NCBI GenBank assembly: GCA_030340625.1
Contig: JAOPHQ010002280.1
Location: 310,001 to 374,000, forward strand
DNA: 64,000 bases
DNA from: Merluccius polli
Taxonomy: Eukaryota > Chordata > Actinopteri > Gadiformes > Merlucciidae
Reading direction: 5' to 3'
Part shown: piece after piece, positions 1 to 11,472 of the stretch
Layout of the letters: the number at the start of each line of letters is the position of its first letter
How positions within the stretch are numbered: position 1 is the first letter of the stretch
The notes under the pieces: generated by a model
What the model was told of the DNA's origin: nothing
Seen by the model: only the letters and a program-made list of their open reading frames with translations
Databases searched by the model: none
Made by a program: the position numbers and the translations under genes

Positions 1-164
1 CCACACGAGTGGGGTGTTACCCTTTGATGAGCGCAACTAACATTGAAAATGGATGAAGTTGTTAGGGAACGGGACGAGTGGACCCAAACGCTGAACACAG
101 GGAGGCGGAGACGGGATGAAAGACAGGGAATTTATTAAATAAAAGGCAATGGCAAACGGCCAGG

Positions 165-548
165 CTAGGCCGGCAGGCAGGGGTCGGCAACAGGCGGGTA
201 GTCCGGCAGGCGATGGGTCGGCAACAGGTGGGTAGTCCGGCAGGCAGGGGTCGGCAACAGGGTTCAGCAACAGGCGGGTAGTCCGGCAGGCAGGGTTCGG
301 CAACAGGCGGGTAGTCAGGCATGCAGGGGTCGGCAACAGGCGGGTAGTCCGGCAGGCAGGGGTCGGCAACAGGCGGGTAGTCTGGCAGGTGATGGGTCGG
401 CAACAGGCGGGTAGTCAGGCAGGCGATGGGTCGGCAACAGGCGGGTAGTCCGGCAGGCGATGGGTCGGCAACAGGCGGGTAGTCCGGCAGTTGATGGGTC
501 GGCAACAAGCGGGTAGTCCGGCAGGCAGGGGTCGGCAACAGGGTTCAG
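165..548. repeat. GC-rich minisatellite, about 33-34 bp unit
   Basis: About eleven tandem copies of a unit built around GTCGGCAACAGGCGGGTAGT, followed by a CCGGCAGGC-type spacer that alternates between two forms (…AGGG and …GATGG). One unit carries an extra short GGTTCAGCAACAG duplication. The periodicity leaves several frames open on the minus strand, giving proline- and leucine-rich repeats. These are artefacts of the repeat, not genes. Confidence 0.9.
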
Positions 549-549
549 C

Positions 550-667
550 AATAGGAAACAATACAAAAACAATGGGTGCTTCGCAGCTTCGCTGCTAGGC
601 CCCCAATAATAATAATAATAGGAAACAATACAAAAACAATGGGTGCTTCGCTGCTAGGCCCCCAATG
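550..667. repeat. Local direct duplication with AAT microsatellite
   Basis: A segment beginning GGAAACAATACAAAAACAAT and ending CTGCTAGGCCCCCAA occurs twice in a row (about 555-607 and 621-665), separated by a short (AAT)n run. The second copy lacks an 8-base internal CAGCTTCG duplication. No coding content was recognised. Confidence 0.75.
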
Positions 668-2457
668 ATTCATCGTATTATTTTGATGTTCAATGTGTTT
701 GTGTGAATGTGTAACTTTTAGGGTTACACATGCACCAAACACATAAAGTTTCTATTGGGAAGGAAAATTCATGGTAGAAAGTACTGAACCAGAATGTCTG
801 AGGAGGACAATGCCTCAAAGACCTGAGCCCTGCTCCAAAGCCCTACCTGATTGGTCAAATTGGCCAAAGAAATTAATAAGATATTTAATAACAGCAAACA
901 GCACAACAGTTGTCCTTTTTAATGTTTGTGGCATTCTAGTCACCATGTTTAAAATGATCTCATTAAAGGAGAACCAAACCTTGGTTCTCCTAAAGTATAA
1001 GTAAACCCCAAAATCTTTTTTTTGGGGAAGGGGTTGGGTTTTGGGTCTCTCGAAGAGTTGTCAACATGTCTGTGTTATTTTGACAAAAATGTATGAAGTT
1101 GTTAAACAGGGGAAATCGTAACATAAGAGAGGACTGCTACTTCTGGCTGAAAATGATTTTCCAGAGTGGTAGTTTCCCTCGCACTTGCTCCAATGAAACC
1201 CAATGTATCTAAAACCTTTACGCCTTTGTTTCTTTTTGCCTCAAATCAGATTTTTTTTAATCTCCTTTGCGAAAGTTCTCCTGCTAAAACAGGGGGGTTA
1301 ACTTACCCTTTAATGTATTCACCGCATTGATTTCACCTTCACTTAACTGTACAACCTCATCTCAAAGCATCACTTCATGAAGTCATCCAATCTCTCACTT
1401 AAAGCTGTAGTGTGTTTGTCAGCTTGTTTTCACGGGGCATCGTGGGAACTCTGAGTAGCGTTTACCCCTGACTAAGTGTCCTTGTGTCAGGACTAGGCTG
1501 GATGTAATGGCTACAGACATTAAGTTACACAAGAGACACCGTAGTTATCAATTTTAATTCACCGCAGGCGCTGACCAAGGTTACCTTCTGGTGTGTGTGT
1601 GTGTGTGTGTCTGTGTGTGTGTGTGTGTTGCACCTAATTAGGGCTGACTCTCCTAATCACACAAAAAAGCTTGGAACGGTGTCATGCCTAATGGCTGCCA
1701 AACATGTCAGTTTAATGTTCAAAAAGGTTGTAATAAAACATTAATTTACAGAATCTTTTAATTATTTTATTTTTTTGTATTAATTTGAAATAGATATATT
1801 TGAATTAGAATGCTTTTGTTATGAAGCATGTATTTGAATGTGGTCCTTGTGTGGCTAAACTCATTGAGCAACATTTACCAAAAACCCTGCAGTAGCAGCA
1901 TGTATTAAAAACAGTTTTTGTATTCTTATTATTTATGATGATATGGAATAAATTCAATCACTGCATGATAGATGAACTGAGTGTGGTTTGAAGCAAAAAT
2001 GTTAAAGGTTGAATTTGGAAATGTTTAACCTCCTAGACTCAAAGCATAACTGGAAATGATATTTTTGTATTGTTTCAATTGTAAAGGGCTACATGTTACA
2101 CTTATAACCTCAAATATATAGTAAGTAGCCTATATATCTGGCAAGAACTCCATTGCATCATTTTTGTATTGCTCCTCTCGTCGTTCTTGAATGACGACAT
2201 AGGATTAGTGAGCATGCCCTGGGACACAAGATGTTACGATAATAGTGTGTGTTCATTACGGATCATAAAGGGAGGCTGTCTCACTTGTATCTGCTGCATA
2301 CTCAGTGGTCGGTGCCAGCCTGCGTTCCTCCGGGAGGGGAGTCGGCTTCACATGGAGGAGGAGGGAAGGGACACACCAAATTTCACTTCACCAGTAATAG
2401 CATATACAACATCTCAATTGTGTTTCTGCGAATGTAACTGAAAAAACATATTTGTAG
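668..2457. other. Unassigned intergenic sequence
   Basis: AT-rich sequence with a (TG)n microsatellite near 1591-1628. The longest frames (77 aa at 771-1004, 90 aa at 2169-2441) have no recognisable domain, codon pattern or splice context, so I treat them as chance frames. Confidence 0.5.
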
Positions 2458-3117
2458 TTAAAGGTTGTGTAGAATTAAGTGGCATCTCTTGGCAGAAATT
2501 GAATATATTATACATAAGTATGTTTTAATTGGTGTATAATGACCTGAAGTTAATAATCGTTGTGTTTTCGTTCACTTAGAATGAGCTGTTTATATCTACA
2601 TTTGAGCGGGTCGCCTTCCATGTTGCACCGCCATGTTGCACCGCCATATTTCTACAGTAGCCCACAACGGACAAATGGCTCTAGAGAAATAAAGCCTTCG
2701 CCGTTGCATATTGTTGTTGATCTAAAATAGGTTAGTTTGCCCATGTTTAGTAGCTGGTCCGGGGGGCGAAGTTCGTTTTACAATAATGTCCGCCCACCAG
2801 GGACATCCTGACATCAAAACTGAAAATGACATTTATATCAGCATAGCGCTACTGTGGTAGTGTATTAAAATAATCTCAATATGGTGCAATATAATGTGTG
2901 AGTTAGGTCCCTCTGGAAGCCTTCCTGATTGTGTGTGTGTGTGTGTGTGTTAGGCCTATATGGTGTATAATGTATAATAATACACTCACACTCACAACCT
3001 CCCTAGTTTGAAAGTGTTTGTTTTAGTTTTTTAGTGTTTTTGTTTAAGTTAAAGATATTGGATATTCACACTCTGAATTAGCGATGTGACATGGTGAACT
3101 AAAGACGTGATAACTGG

Positions 3118-3552
3118 TGTAGGAGACGTATAGGTTGAGGATGAGCAGCATGGTGTGCTTGAGTGTGTGTGTGTTGCAGAGGGGGTGGTTCACATGGGAG
3201 TAGGCGTGTGTGCGTGCGGAAGTGTGGGTGTGTAAAGGTGAGCACTCACCGGTGACACAGATTAAAGAGAGTCAGGGTTGGGAGTAGCCGTAATTTTTGT
3301 TGACCGCTACTCACTCATTCATTCATCACCTTTTTTACCTGTTTAATCTGCTGGTATCAGTTTTCCATTCAACCATCTTTGCTGCGTTGTGATAGCTCTG
3401 TGCTGTTTGTTAACAATAAATGCACCAAAAGCATATTCGGATCTCAGCGTATCTGTTACCATAACCTCCTATAGCGCATCACAAATCTGCGAACCTGAAG
3501 ACCCAACCTTATACTCCGAGTGGCTAAAAGGTTTATGTTGGAAGCCGCAACA
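3118..3552 (+). repeat. BEL/Pao 5' LTR
   Basis: Starts TGTAGGAGACGTATAGG and ends GCAACA. It matches 14208-14642 over its whole length with about a dozen substitutions and no length change. The frame at 3389-3724 lies mostly inside this LTR and is not a gene. Confidence 0.93.
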
Positions 3553-3782
3553 TTTTGTCAACAAAAAAAGGTGTTTAATGAAAGTCATCAAACCGCACCA
3601 AAGGAACCCAAGTCGTCACGCACCGACTAGCCTGAGAACAAAGGAGCCACAGCTAAGTGCCACACCACGTCATCCACTCACCTGGGAACAGGTAATCCCG
3701 AACCTGTTAATGATTGTGGATTAAGAAATCCACCAGATTGGAATGCATTGTGTCAAATGAGGACAATGCATTAAATGGATGT

Positions 3783-3971
3783 TGTTATGATTAGATGTCA
3801 TTACAGGTTTGACCGCTAGGCGGCAGTATTGGTTTGTAGTCAACCTAACGTAGGATAAATAGGGAGAAAGAACAAGACCACGTAAAACACATGTATGCTG
3901 TTACTAACGTGTTACATTAAACTAAGTTACTTGCTAACCACGGCCTCATCCTTTGGAACACGAACATTACA
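3783..3971 (+). repeat. Gypsy 5' LTR (189 bp)
   Basis: Begins TGTTATGATTAGATG and ends GAACATTACA. It is repeated at 7704-7889. Confidence 0.95.
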
Positions 3972-3990
3972 TGGTACCAGGAGTAAACTC
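3972..3990 (+). promoter_or_regulatory. Primer-binding site, tRNA-Leu-like
   Basis: Directly after the 5' LTR, TGGTACCAGGAGT is the complement of the 3' end of a leucine tRNA whose acceptor ends ACTCCTGGTACCA. Match assigned from memory of tRNA-Leu(UAA); the flanking bases fit less well. Confidence 0.6.
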
Positions 3991-4001
3991 AATTGGACAA
4001 C

Positions 4002-4827
4002 ATGGATTTGAAACCACCGGAGAGTTTGAAACTAACGGGGAATGTCGACGAGAACTGGCGCACCTTCAAACAGCGGTTTCACCTGTATGTTGCGGCTATG
4101 GGACTTGAGACAAAGCCAGAAGCAAGAAAGGTTGCGCTGATGCTAACGATAACAGGCCATAGAAGTATTTAACACGTTCGTGTTTGACAGTCCTGATGAA
4201 AGTGAAAAGTTAGATGTAGTGCTTGGTAAATTTGATGCTCACTGTTCTCCGAAGAAGAACGAGACGTACGAGAGGTACGTGTTTAGGTCTCGCTCACAGC
4301 GGCAGCACGAGCCCTTCGATAGCTTCCTGACGGACTTGCGGATAAAGGCGCAGTCCTGCAACTTCGCGATGCTGAAGGACTCCATGATCCGGGACCAGAT
4401 TGTTATCGGCGTGGAGGATAAAAAGGTCAGAGAGAGGCTACTACGAGAAACGGAGCTGACGCTGGCTGGAGCCATAAAGATCTGCCAAGCTAGTGAGCTG
4501 TCCCAAAAGCACGTGAAAACCTTCAGCGAGATGTCTGCAGTCGCCTCGGCACAGGTGAGCGACAGTGTCGGGGCAGTGTCGTATCAGCGGGGACGGTGCA
4601 TACAGACCCGGCCTGCACAGCAGTCGGAGGACGTGATGATAAACTGCAAGCGCTGCGACTCACAGCACAAGCCTAGACAGTGTCCAGCGTTTGGTAAGCA
4701 ATGCTCCAGTTGCCAGGGTAAGAATCATTTTGCTAAACAATGCTTCTCCAAACGGAAAGAGGGGAAGAAAGGAAAAACTGTAAACTTAGTGGAGGAGCCT
4801 GAGCCACGTTCTTTGTTGGTATGGTGA
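4002..4827 (+). pseudogene. Gypsy gag, frameshifted
   Basis: Probably starts at the ATG at 4002 (protein begins MDLKPPESLKLTGNVDENW). The frame is lost near 4150, where it runs into a stop reading TGHRSI; the gag sequence continues one frame over from about 4156 (AIEVFNTF) to 4827. The conserved part has the usual gag core (FDAHCSPKKNETYERYVF) and, near 4650-4760, two cysteine clusters of zinc-knuckle type, CKRCDSQHKPRQC and CSSCQGKNHFAKQC. Gag would package the element RNA; this copy would not make full-length protein. Confidence 0.85.
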
Positions 4828-5018
4828 ATTGTGAAAGTGAACAAATAAATAATCCAGACAATGTACATGATGTCACTAGAGAAGATAAATGGATAGCTCC
4901 TCTGATGATAAATGGGACTGTAGTCACCATGAGATTGGACACTGGTGTGAAAGCAAATCTCATAAGCATGTGTGATGTAAAGGCAATGAAAAATAAGCCA
5001 CAAATAAAAAGAAAATAA
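4821..5018 (+). pseudogene. Gypsy aspartic protease segment
   Basis: A 65-residue frame just after gag with the retropepsin active-site pattern LDTG (GAC ACT GGT at 4938-4946), preceded by the typical IAPLMINGTVVTMR strand. It ends at a TAA at 5016-5018; the sequence continues as Gypsy pol in another frame (GLKDYNGQPITCLG), so a single-base indel in an A-run ended it. Protease would cleave the polyprotein. Confidence 0.85.
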
Positions 5019-6181
5019 TCTGGACTGAAAGATTACAATGGGCAGCCAATTACATGTTTGGGCACATGAGTGTCACAGTAAAAGGAAAAGTGCACCACCT
5101 ATTCTTCTTTGTCGTAAATGAGGGACGTGAATCACTTCTGGGTGACAGAGCCTGTGAAGAACTGGGGCTTGTGAAAAGAGTGTATCGTATCGTCCCAACC
5201 ACAAACCCAACAAGTGACTCTATGGACACAATAGTTCAGAACTATTCAGATGTTTTCAAGGGTTTTGGTGTTTTGCCCTTCACATATAAAATACAGTTGA
5301 AAGAAGGTGCCCAACCAGTTGTGCATGCAGCACGCAGAGTTCCTGCTCCACTGAAAGACTGCCTAAAGAAAGAACTCGGCAGAATGATTATGCTAGGGGT
5401 GATCAAAAAGGTAAATGAGCCTACAGACTGGGTCAACTCAATGGTCATCACAAAGAAGAAGAATGGAGAGTTGAGAATATGTATGGACCCCAAAGACCTA
5501 AATGAAAGCATAAAGCGTGAACATTATCAAATACCCACACGTGAGGAGATCATCAGCAAAATGTCAGGTGCCAGCTACTTCACAAAGCTTGATGCCTCAC
5601 AAGGCTTCTGGCAGCTTAAACTGGATGAAAGCAGCACAAGGTACTGTACCTTTAATACTCCCTTCGGCAGATACTGCTTCCTCAGACTGCCTTTTGGAAT
5701 AAAGTCAGCAGCTGAAATATTTCACAGAGCGATGGAGCAGATCATCGAGGGCTTGGATGGAGTTCGAGTCTACATTGATGACATCATCATATGGGGGTCC
5801 ACAGCCCAAGAGCACAATGAGAGGCTGAACAGAGTCATGGAGCGCATACAAAAGTATGGACTAAAACTCAACAAGAGTAAATGTGAGTTTGGCGTTCAAG
5901 AGATCCCCTTCCTTGGAGACAAGCTGTCTGCGTGTGGTGTCCAACCAGATCAAGACAAAATACATGCAATACAGAACATGCCAAGGCCCACAGACAAAAC
6001 AGGTGTGCTACGCATCATGGGGATGGTAAATTTCATCGGTAAATTCATTCCCAATCTGACAGCAAAGACATCATGCATACGGGAACTTCTGCACAGGGAC
6101 TGTGAGTTTAAATGGACAGTGAAACATGAGCATGAGTGGCAAAAACACACTGACCACAGCACCTGTGTTGTCATTTTATGA
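5019..6181 (+). pseudogene. Gypsy reverse transcriptase
   Basis: The open frame runs 5054-6181 (375 aa). It shows the RT order: GVIKKVNEPTDWVNSMV, LRICMDPKDLNESI, FTKLDASQGFWQL (motif A Asp), LPFGIKSAAEIF and the YIDD catalytic box (5771-5782), then FLGDKLSACGV and the thumb. The frame breaks at the start of RNase H (ends HSTCVVIL), with continuation one frame over from about 6126. Catalytic residues are intact, so the lesion is the frame rather than the active site. Confidence 0.92.
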
Positions 6182-6581
6182 CCACACGAAGAGGATTAAA
6201 CTGTCTACAGATGCTTCCAAAGATGGTATTGGAGCCCTTCTACTCCAGGCTGAGGGTGAGCACTGGAAACCAGTAGCCTATGCATCTAGAGCTATGACAA
6301 CATCTGAATGCCGATACGCTCAGATCGAAAAAGAATGTCTGGGACTGGCGTATGGTTTGGAGCGGTTTCATAGCTATGTGTACGGCCTGCCGTCTTTCAC
6401 AGTCGAGACAGATCATCGACCACTGGTCGCCATCATCAAAAAGAATCTAAATGAAACGTCTCCACGGATTCAGCGGTTAATGATGAAGATGCAAAGGTAT
6501 GATTTTGAACTGATATATACTCCAGGTAAACACCTAGAAACACAGGAACAAGCAGAGCAGAGAGCCTATGGTGGTAGCTGA
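6126..6581 (+). pseudogene. Gypsy RNase H, truncated at its 3' end
   Basis: Reads LTTAPVLSFYDHTKRIKLSTDASKDG…, with the first acidic residue in STDAS, then YAQIEKECLGLAYG, TDHRPLVAI and YTPGKHLE. In intact relatives the YTPGKH motif leads to an ADALSR-like box and then the integrase zinc finger. Here it passes into unrelated TQEQAEQRAYGGS and stops at 6581, so a deletion junction lies near 6535-6575. Confidence 0.88.
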
Positions 6582-7314
6582 GGTGCCAACAGCACCATGG
6601 CACAAAGTAGGAATGGACTTGTTCCATCTCAGAGGTAAAGACTATTTAGTGGTAATAGATTACTACTCAAACTTCCCTGAGATGGCGCTGCTAGCAAACT
6701 TGTCATCAACTTGTGTCATAACGCATGCAAAATCTATCTTCGCCAGGCATGGCATCCCACACACTGTGGTGAGCGACAATGGCCCCTGCTTCAGCAGCAA
6801 AGAGTGGCAGAAGTTTGCAGTGCAATATGATTTCAATCATGTGACGTCAAGCCCACACTATGCACAGTCAAACGGGCAAGCTGAAAAAGGAGATCACATT
6901 CTCAAGCAACTCCTAAAGAAAGCTGCTGACAGTGACTCGGATCCCTATCTGGCTATATTGAGCTACAGAGCATCACCTCTTCAGTGCGGTTTATCACCAG
7001 CTGAACTACTGATGAATAGGAAGCTCCAAACAACCTTGCCGAGTCATCCAAATGACAAATTCAAGCAAAATAATCCCTCAAAGATTGAACATAAGCTACG
7101 ACAGCAGAAACTGATGCAAAAGTCATTCTATGACAGAACAACCAAGCATCTTCCTCCACTGACTGCCAACAACACAGTCAGGATTGGGGATGCTGATGGA
7201 TGGAGTACAAAAGTGACTGTCCTGCAAGAAGTTGCTCCACGATCATACACTGTGAGAACTGATGATGGACAAACCCTCAGACGCAATCGTCGCAGTCTGT
7301 TAAAAACTCCTTAA
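6568..7314 (+). pseudogene. Gypsy integrase catalytic core and C-terminal domain
   Basis: The 248-residue frame keeps a full D,D-35-E type triad: GMDLF (Asp codon 6616-6618), SDNGPC (6775-6777) and NGQAEKGD (Glu codon 6883-6885). The C-terminal part (YDRTTKHLPPL…VRIGDADGW…RRNRRSLLKTP) fits the Gypsy integrase tail. The N-terminal HHCC zinc finger that should precede the core is absent. Integrase joins element cDNA to the genome; without the finger this copy is probably inactive. Confidence 0.9.
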
Positions 7315-7703
7315 GGGACTGTGGGTGAGCTCAGTGCAAACAATGGTGAATCTCAGGTAATTCCCACACCTGATATGGACTGTAACACTGACTCTCACAC
7401 ACCTACTCCAAGTGAACCTGAGTTCAGGAGATCCACAAGGGAAATCAGAAAGCCTGATAGACTGAACTTATAAACAAGAAAATTCAATATACATGTTAAA
7501 CATGTTGAACAAAATGTATATTGGTTGATGTTGTGAATGTATTCTAACTGCTCTAATGTTGGCTTAGAGTTGGGTTATGCAACCTGATATACTGTTTGTA
7601 CTGCAGATGTGTAGCAGGGTTATGCTGAATGAGAAATGGTTAAAATGACTGACAGCTAATGTGGTAGTTAATGTTAATACATTTTGTCTTAGAAAAAGGG
7701 GGA
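7315..7703 (+). other. Gypsy 3' untranslated segment with polypurine tract
   Basis: From the integrase stop to the 3' LTR. It ends with AGAAAAAGGGGGA at about 7691-7703, directly before the LTR's TGTTATG, a standard polypurine tract for plus-strand priming. A short residual frame reads EFRRSTREIRKPDRL, resembling the tail of Gypsy pol in relatives. Confidence 0.75.
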
Positions 7704-7889
7704 TGTTATGATTAGATGTCATTACAGGTTTGACCGCTAGGCGGCAGTATTGGTTTGTAGTCAACCTCACGTAGGATAAATAGGGAGAAAGAACAAGACC
7801 ACGTAAAAGACATGTATGCTGTTACTGTGTTACATTAAACTAAGTTACTTGCTAACCACGGCCTCATCCTTTGGAACACGAACATGACA
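7704..7889 (+). repeat. Gypsy 3' LTR (186 bp)
   Basis: Matches 3783-3971 apart from roughly three substitutions and a 3-base deletion (ACTAACGTG versus ACTGTG). It is followed by the GATGT duplication. Confidence 0.95.
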
Positions 7890-8101
7890 GATGTTACGCT
7901 GGTTGCATTGGCGCACTGATGGTGGCGCATATTATCCGTGCTTTATTGGATCGTGATGTCGGGACTTTGTGGCATAAATACGTGGCGGCTGATGTTGTCT
8001 AAAGGCCTATTGCTTGTTGAAATGCTTGGATCGAATCAGCTCTGTCAACGAATTTAAATGCAATGTCTATGGATGGGTTTGAATACGCTCTTGAATGAAA
8101 T

Positions 8102-9740
8102 GTGATTGTGTTGCTTCATAAAACAAAATACAATCTAATGGAAATTAGTCTAATAAACGCTGTTGCTGAAAGTTCAAACATGGAACGTGAAAAAAGGGAA
8201 ATCAAACTGACGGCCAAAGCTTTGAAAAATAAAATCGAACGGTTGCAGCATGAGCGCAAAAGTGCCGTTAATAAAATCAAAGAGCTTATTTTGCAAATAA
8301 AAGCGCACATGAAATCAAAAGAAAATGCAACTGTAATGCCCTCACAACTGAATAACTTGAAAAAGGCCACTGAACTGCACGAACGAATTATTGCCACTAC
8401 TTCCTGATGATGAAGATAAAAAACAAAATGAGTGGTTTTCTAGCATTATGGATTACAGTGATGCATTCAAGGAACAAGTGGAAAAATGGATAAAGGAAAA
8501 TCTGCATGAAAACTCAAATGAATTACCACTTCAGACAAATACTTCTGAGCAACCAACAAAGGAAATAAACCATGCAGTACAAATTCCTGTTGAAAAAAGC
8601 AAGGATTTGTCTGTTGCTGACCTTCCAGTACCTGTTCCCACTGGACAAGATCCTCAGGATGAACTACAGCCCTGTGACAGCATCTCAAATGCAACCAAGA
8701 AATCACCCTCACATCATTCCTCATCCTTAGCTTCACGCTCATCTGCTCGCTTAAAAACGGAAACAAATCTTGCAATTTTGGCAGCAAAACAAAAGGCATT
8801 AAAGGAAAAACATGCATTGGATGAAGAGGAGTTAAAGCTACGCAAAAGAAGAGAACAGTTTTTACTGGAGAATGAACATCAACTTAACATCAACGCTACA
8901 GAATTTGTCCCATCACTGCCAGTTAAACTAAAACCCAACGCAATGGAAACCACACAGACAGCTGTGAAGCCTAAAGTCACTCACTTACCCAACATAAATC
9001 ATCTCCCAGGTTCTTCTTACATGCTCCAACGTTATCTAATTGCTCCTGAAGATCCTGTGATCAATGTTACACAAACTGATGCATCACAAAATGACAGTGT
9101 GCTGGACATAATGAGAAAACAAAATGAAATTTCAACACTCTTGATGCAACAACAATGCCTCTCAGCACTCCCAAAAAGAGAAATTCCCATTTTCGATCGT
9201 AACCCACTCAAATACCATTCGTTTAGTAAAGCATTTGAAAATGGAGTTGAGCGAAACACCAATAACAACTGTGACAGACTCTACTTCCTTGAACAGTTCA
9301 CCAAAGGGCATGCAAAAGGACTAGTAAGGAGCTGTCAGCACATTGAGTCGGGCAGAGGATATGTGAAGGTGAAGGCTATATTGAAAGAGCACTATGGCAA
9401 TGAGCAAAAGGTGGCAGCAGCATACATGGAGAGAGCTTTGTCATGGCCCACTATTAAAACAGAAGATGTGAAAGCCCTTCAGGAGTACAGCCTTTTTCTC
9501 CGTGGATGCTGCAACGCTTTGGAGGATGTGCAGTATTTAAATGATCTGGACACATCCACAAACATGGTGAAAATCATCAAAAAACTGCCGTACAAACTCC
9601 GAGACCGCTGGAGGTGCGACGCATGTGACCTGCAGGAAAGGTACAACAGGAGAGCAAGGCTCGTGGACATTGCCAACTTGGTGAAAAATCTTGACAGACC
9701 CTGTGTTTGGAAACATTCAGGACACTGTTATAACAACTAA
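8102..9740 (+). pseudogene. BEL/Pao gag, frameshifted
   Basis: Two overlapping frames. 8102-8407 has a coiled-coil-like N-terminus (KALKNKIERLQHERKSAVNK) ending in KKATELHER; 8391-9740 continues one frame over as LLPLLPDDEDKKQNEW, so an indel near 8385-8395 split the gene. The second part holds a basic, Lys/Glu-rich helix (about 8770-8880) and then the gag region typical of BEL elements (DUF1759-like: YHSFSKAFENGVE, FLEQFTKGHAKGL, LKEHYGNEQKV). Another frameshift near 9700 separates it from the zinc-knuckle part. Confidence 0.88.
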
Positions 9741-10488
9741 ACAAATGAAACACAAACCTCCCCCTCGCTCCAGCATCAGAGGAAACAGCTTCGCTACCAC
9801 AGTGAATCATGTGGAGAGAACAGCTCAACCTGTGAATAAAGCTACAAACATAAAACCACCAGCCAGGAAGATCTGTCCCTGCTGCACTGGAGGACACACA
9901 TTGGATGTGTGTGCGCAGTTGGAAAAAATGGCACACAAAGAGAAAATTGACTTCCTGAAGGAAAATGGTGCTTGTTTTCGCTGCCTGTGTATAGGACACA
10001 TCAGCAAAAATTGCCAAAGGAAGATTTCCTGCTCGAAGTGTGGCCAAAGACATCCAACTGTGCTCCATAAGGATAGTGTGGCAACTGCAGAACCGGCTGA
10101 GAGAAGCATCCAGGTTACAGTGGACGACACCTTGGTTTCCAGTGGGCTTACAGGGACTGGTGAGATGGATTGCAAGCTTCCTATCGTGCCGATCCAAGTG
10201 AAGGCGAAGAAGGGCAATGAAATCATTCTCACATACGCTTTTTTGGACCAGGGAAGTACTGCAGTGTTCTGTACTGAGAGTCTGAAGCAGGAGCTCAATT
10301 TGTCTGGGAAGAGAGCCAACATTCTTCTCAGGACCATGGGGCAGGAGAAGGTGGTCAGTAGCTACATTGTGTGCCAGAGCTGGAGGTGGAAGCACTTGAA
10401 AATGACAGCTTCATTGAGTTGCCAAAAGCATACACTCAGTTGTCAATGCCAGTCAACAAAGCAAACATACCCACAAATAAGGATCTGA
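9691..10488 (+). pseudogene. BEL/Pao zinc knuckles and aspartic protease
   Basis: Two cysteine clusters follow each other, CPCCTGGHTLDVC (about 9880-9918) and CFRCLCIGHISKNC, then CSKCGQRHPTVLH. The protease region begins LPIVPIQVKAKKGNEI and carries FLDQGSTAVFC. The usual BEL motif is LDxGSx, so the catalytic Asp is present (near 10248) with Gln in the variable position. The frame breaks around 10370-10380; the true reading continues in the 10371 frame. Confidence 0.87.
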
Positions 10489-11472
10489 CAAGGTGGCCAT
10501 ATTTAAAACACATCTCCTTACCACAGATAGAGGCTGGAATTGAGTTGCTGATTGGAACGAATGTTCCACGAGCCATGGAACCGCTGGAAGTCATCCGCAG
10601 TGAGCATAATGGACCCTACGCTATAAGGACGGTGCTGGGCTGGACGGTAAATGGACCACTGACAGGAAACGGTGGAGAGGTCAATTACTGTGAGCAGCCA
10701 GTAACTGTAAACTGTGTGTCCATTGTAAATTTGGATGAACTGTGGCAACAGCAATTTAAGATGGACTTTCCAGAATCTGCTGTGGAGGAACAAGTGGGTC
10801 TGTCCAGGGAAGACCTGAGGTTCATGGACATGGTCACAAAGTCAGCCAAACATGTCAATGGTCACTACCAGGTCGCCCTGCCTTTGAAAAATTCAAACAT
10901 CAGCATGCCAAATAACAGGAAAGTAGTGGAACAGCATCAAAACCATCTGAAGGGGAGGCTCCAGAGGGATCCAGTGTTTTACAGGGAGTATAACACCTTT
11001 ATTAACGATCTACTTGGTAAAGGCTATGCTGAAAAGGTTCCTGATGCAGAGCTGGAAAGAAGTGATGGCAGGGTCTGGTACATACCGCACCATGGTGTCC
11101 ACCACCCGACAAAGGGAAAACTCAGAGTTGTGTTTGATTGTGGTGCCAGTTACAAAGGACAATCTCTGAATGAACAGCTGTTGCAAGGGCCCGATCTAAC
11201 CAGTTCATTAATTGGAGTTGTGACCAGGTTCAGGAGGGAACCTGTGGTCATCATGGCTGATATAGAAGCTATGTTTCACCAAGTGCAAGTGCCCCCAGAT
11301 GATGCTGATCTGCTGTGATTCCTCTGGTGGCCACAAGGAGACTTGAACCAAGCACCATGTGAATACAGGATGAAGGTACACCTTTTCGGAGCTACATCCT
11401 CTCCTAGCTTGCGCCAACTTCGCCCTCAGGAAATGTGCTGAGGATTTTGGACATGAGCATAAGGAGGAGACA
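10371..11472 (+). pseudogene. BEL/Pao reverse transcriptase, N-terminal part
   Basis: The open frame 10371-11318 reads LLIGTNVPRAMEP, VLGWTVNGPLTG, WYIPHHGVHHPTKGKLRVVF and the motif-A strand VIMADIEAMFHQVQV, the standard BEL/Pao protease-RT linker and fingers. A TGA at 11316-11318 follows DADLL. The next stretch (FLWWPQGDLNQAPCEYRMKV, then FGATSSP) continues the RT in the same frame until another shift near 11405. Confidence 0.9.

Larger units (their letters stand above)
3783..7889 (+). mobile_element. Gypsy (Ty3-type) LTR retrotransposon nested in the BEL leader
   Basis: Flanked by a perfect 5-base duplication GATGT (3778-3782 and 7890-7894). The LTRs are 3783-3971 and 7704-7889, TG…CA. 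They differ by about three substitutions and one 3-base indel, fewer than the host BEL LTRs, which fits a younger insertion. Order is gag, protease, RT, RNase H, integrase, with RNase H before integrase as in Ty3/Gypsy. The reading frame is shifted in gag, between protease and RT, and between RT and RNase H, and an internal deletion removes the RNase H/integrase linker. It is therefore not autonomous. Confidence 0.95.

Noticed and set aside
37..572. Three overlapping minus-strand proline/leucine-rich ORFs
   Set aside because: They are the same minisatellite read in different frames; the unit length keeps the frames open.
3389..3724. 111-aa plus-strand ORF
   Set aside because: Mostly inside the BEL 5' LTR and its leader, with no domain; the same LTR sequence recurs at 14208-14642.
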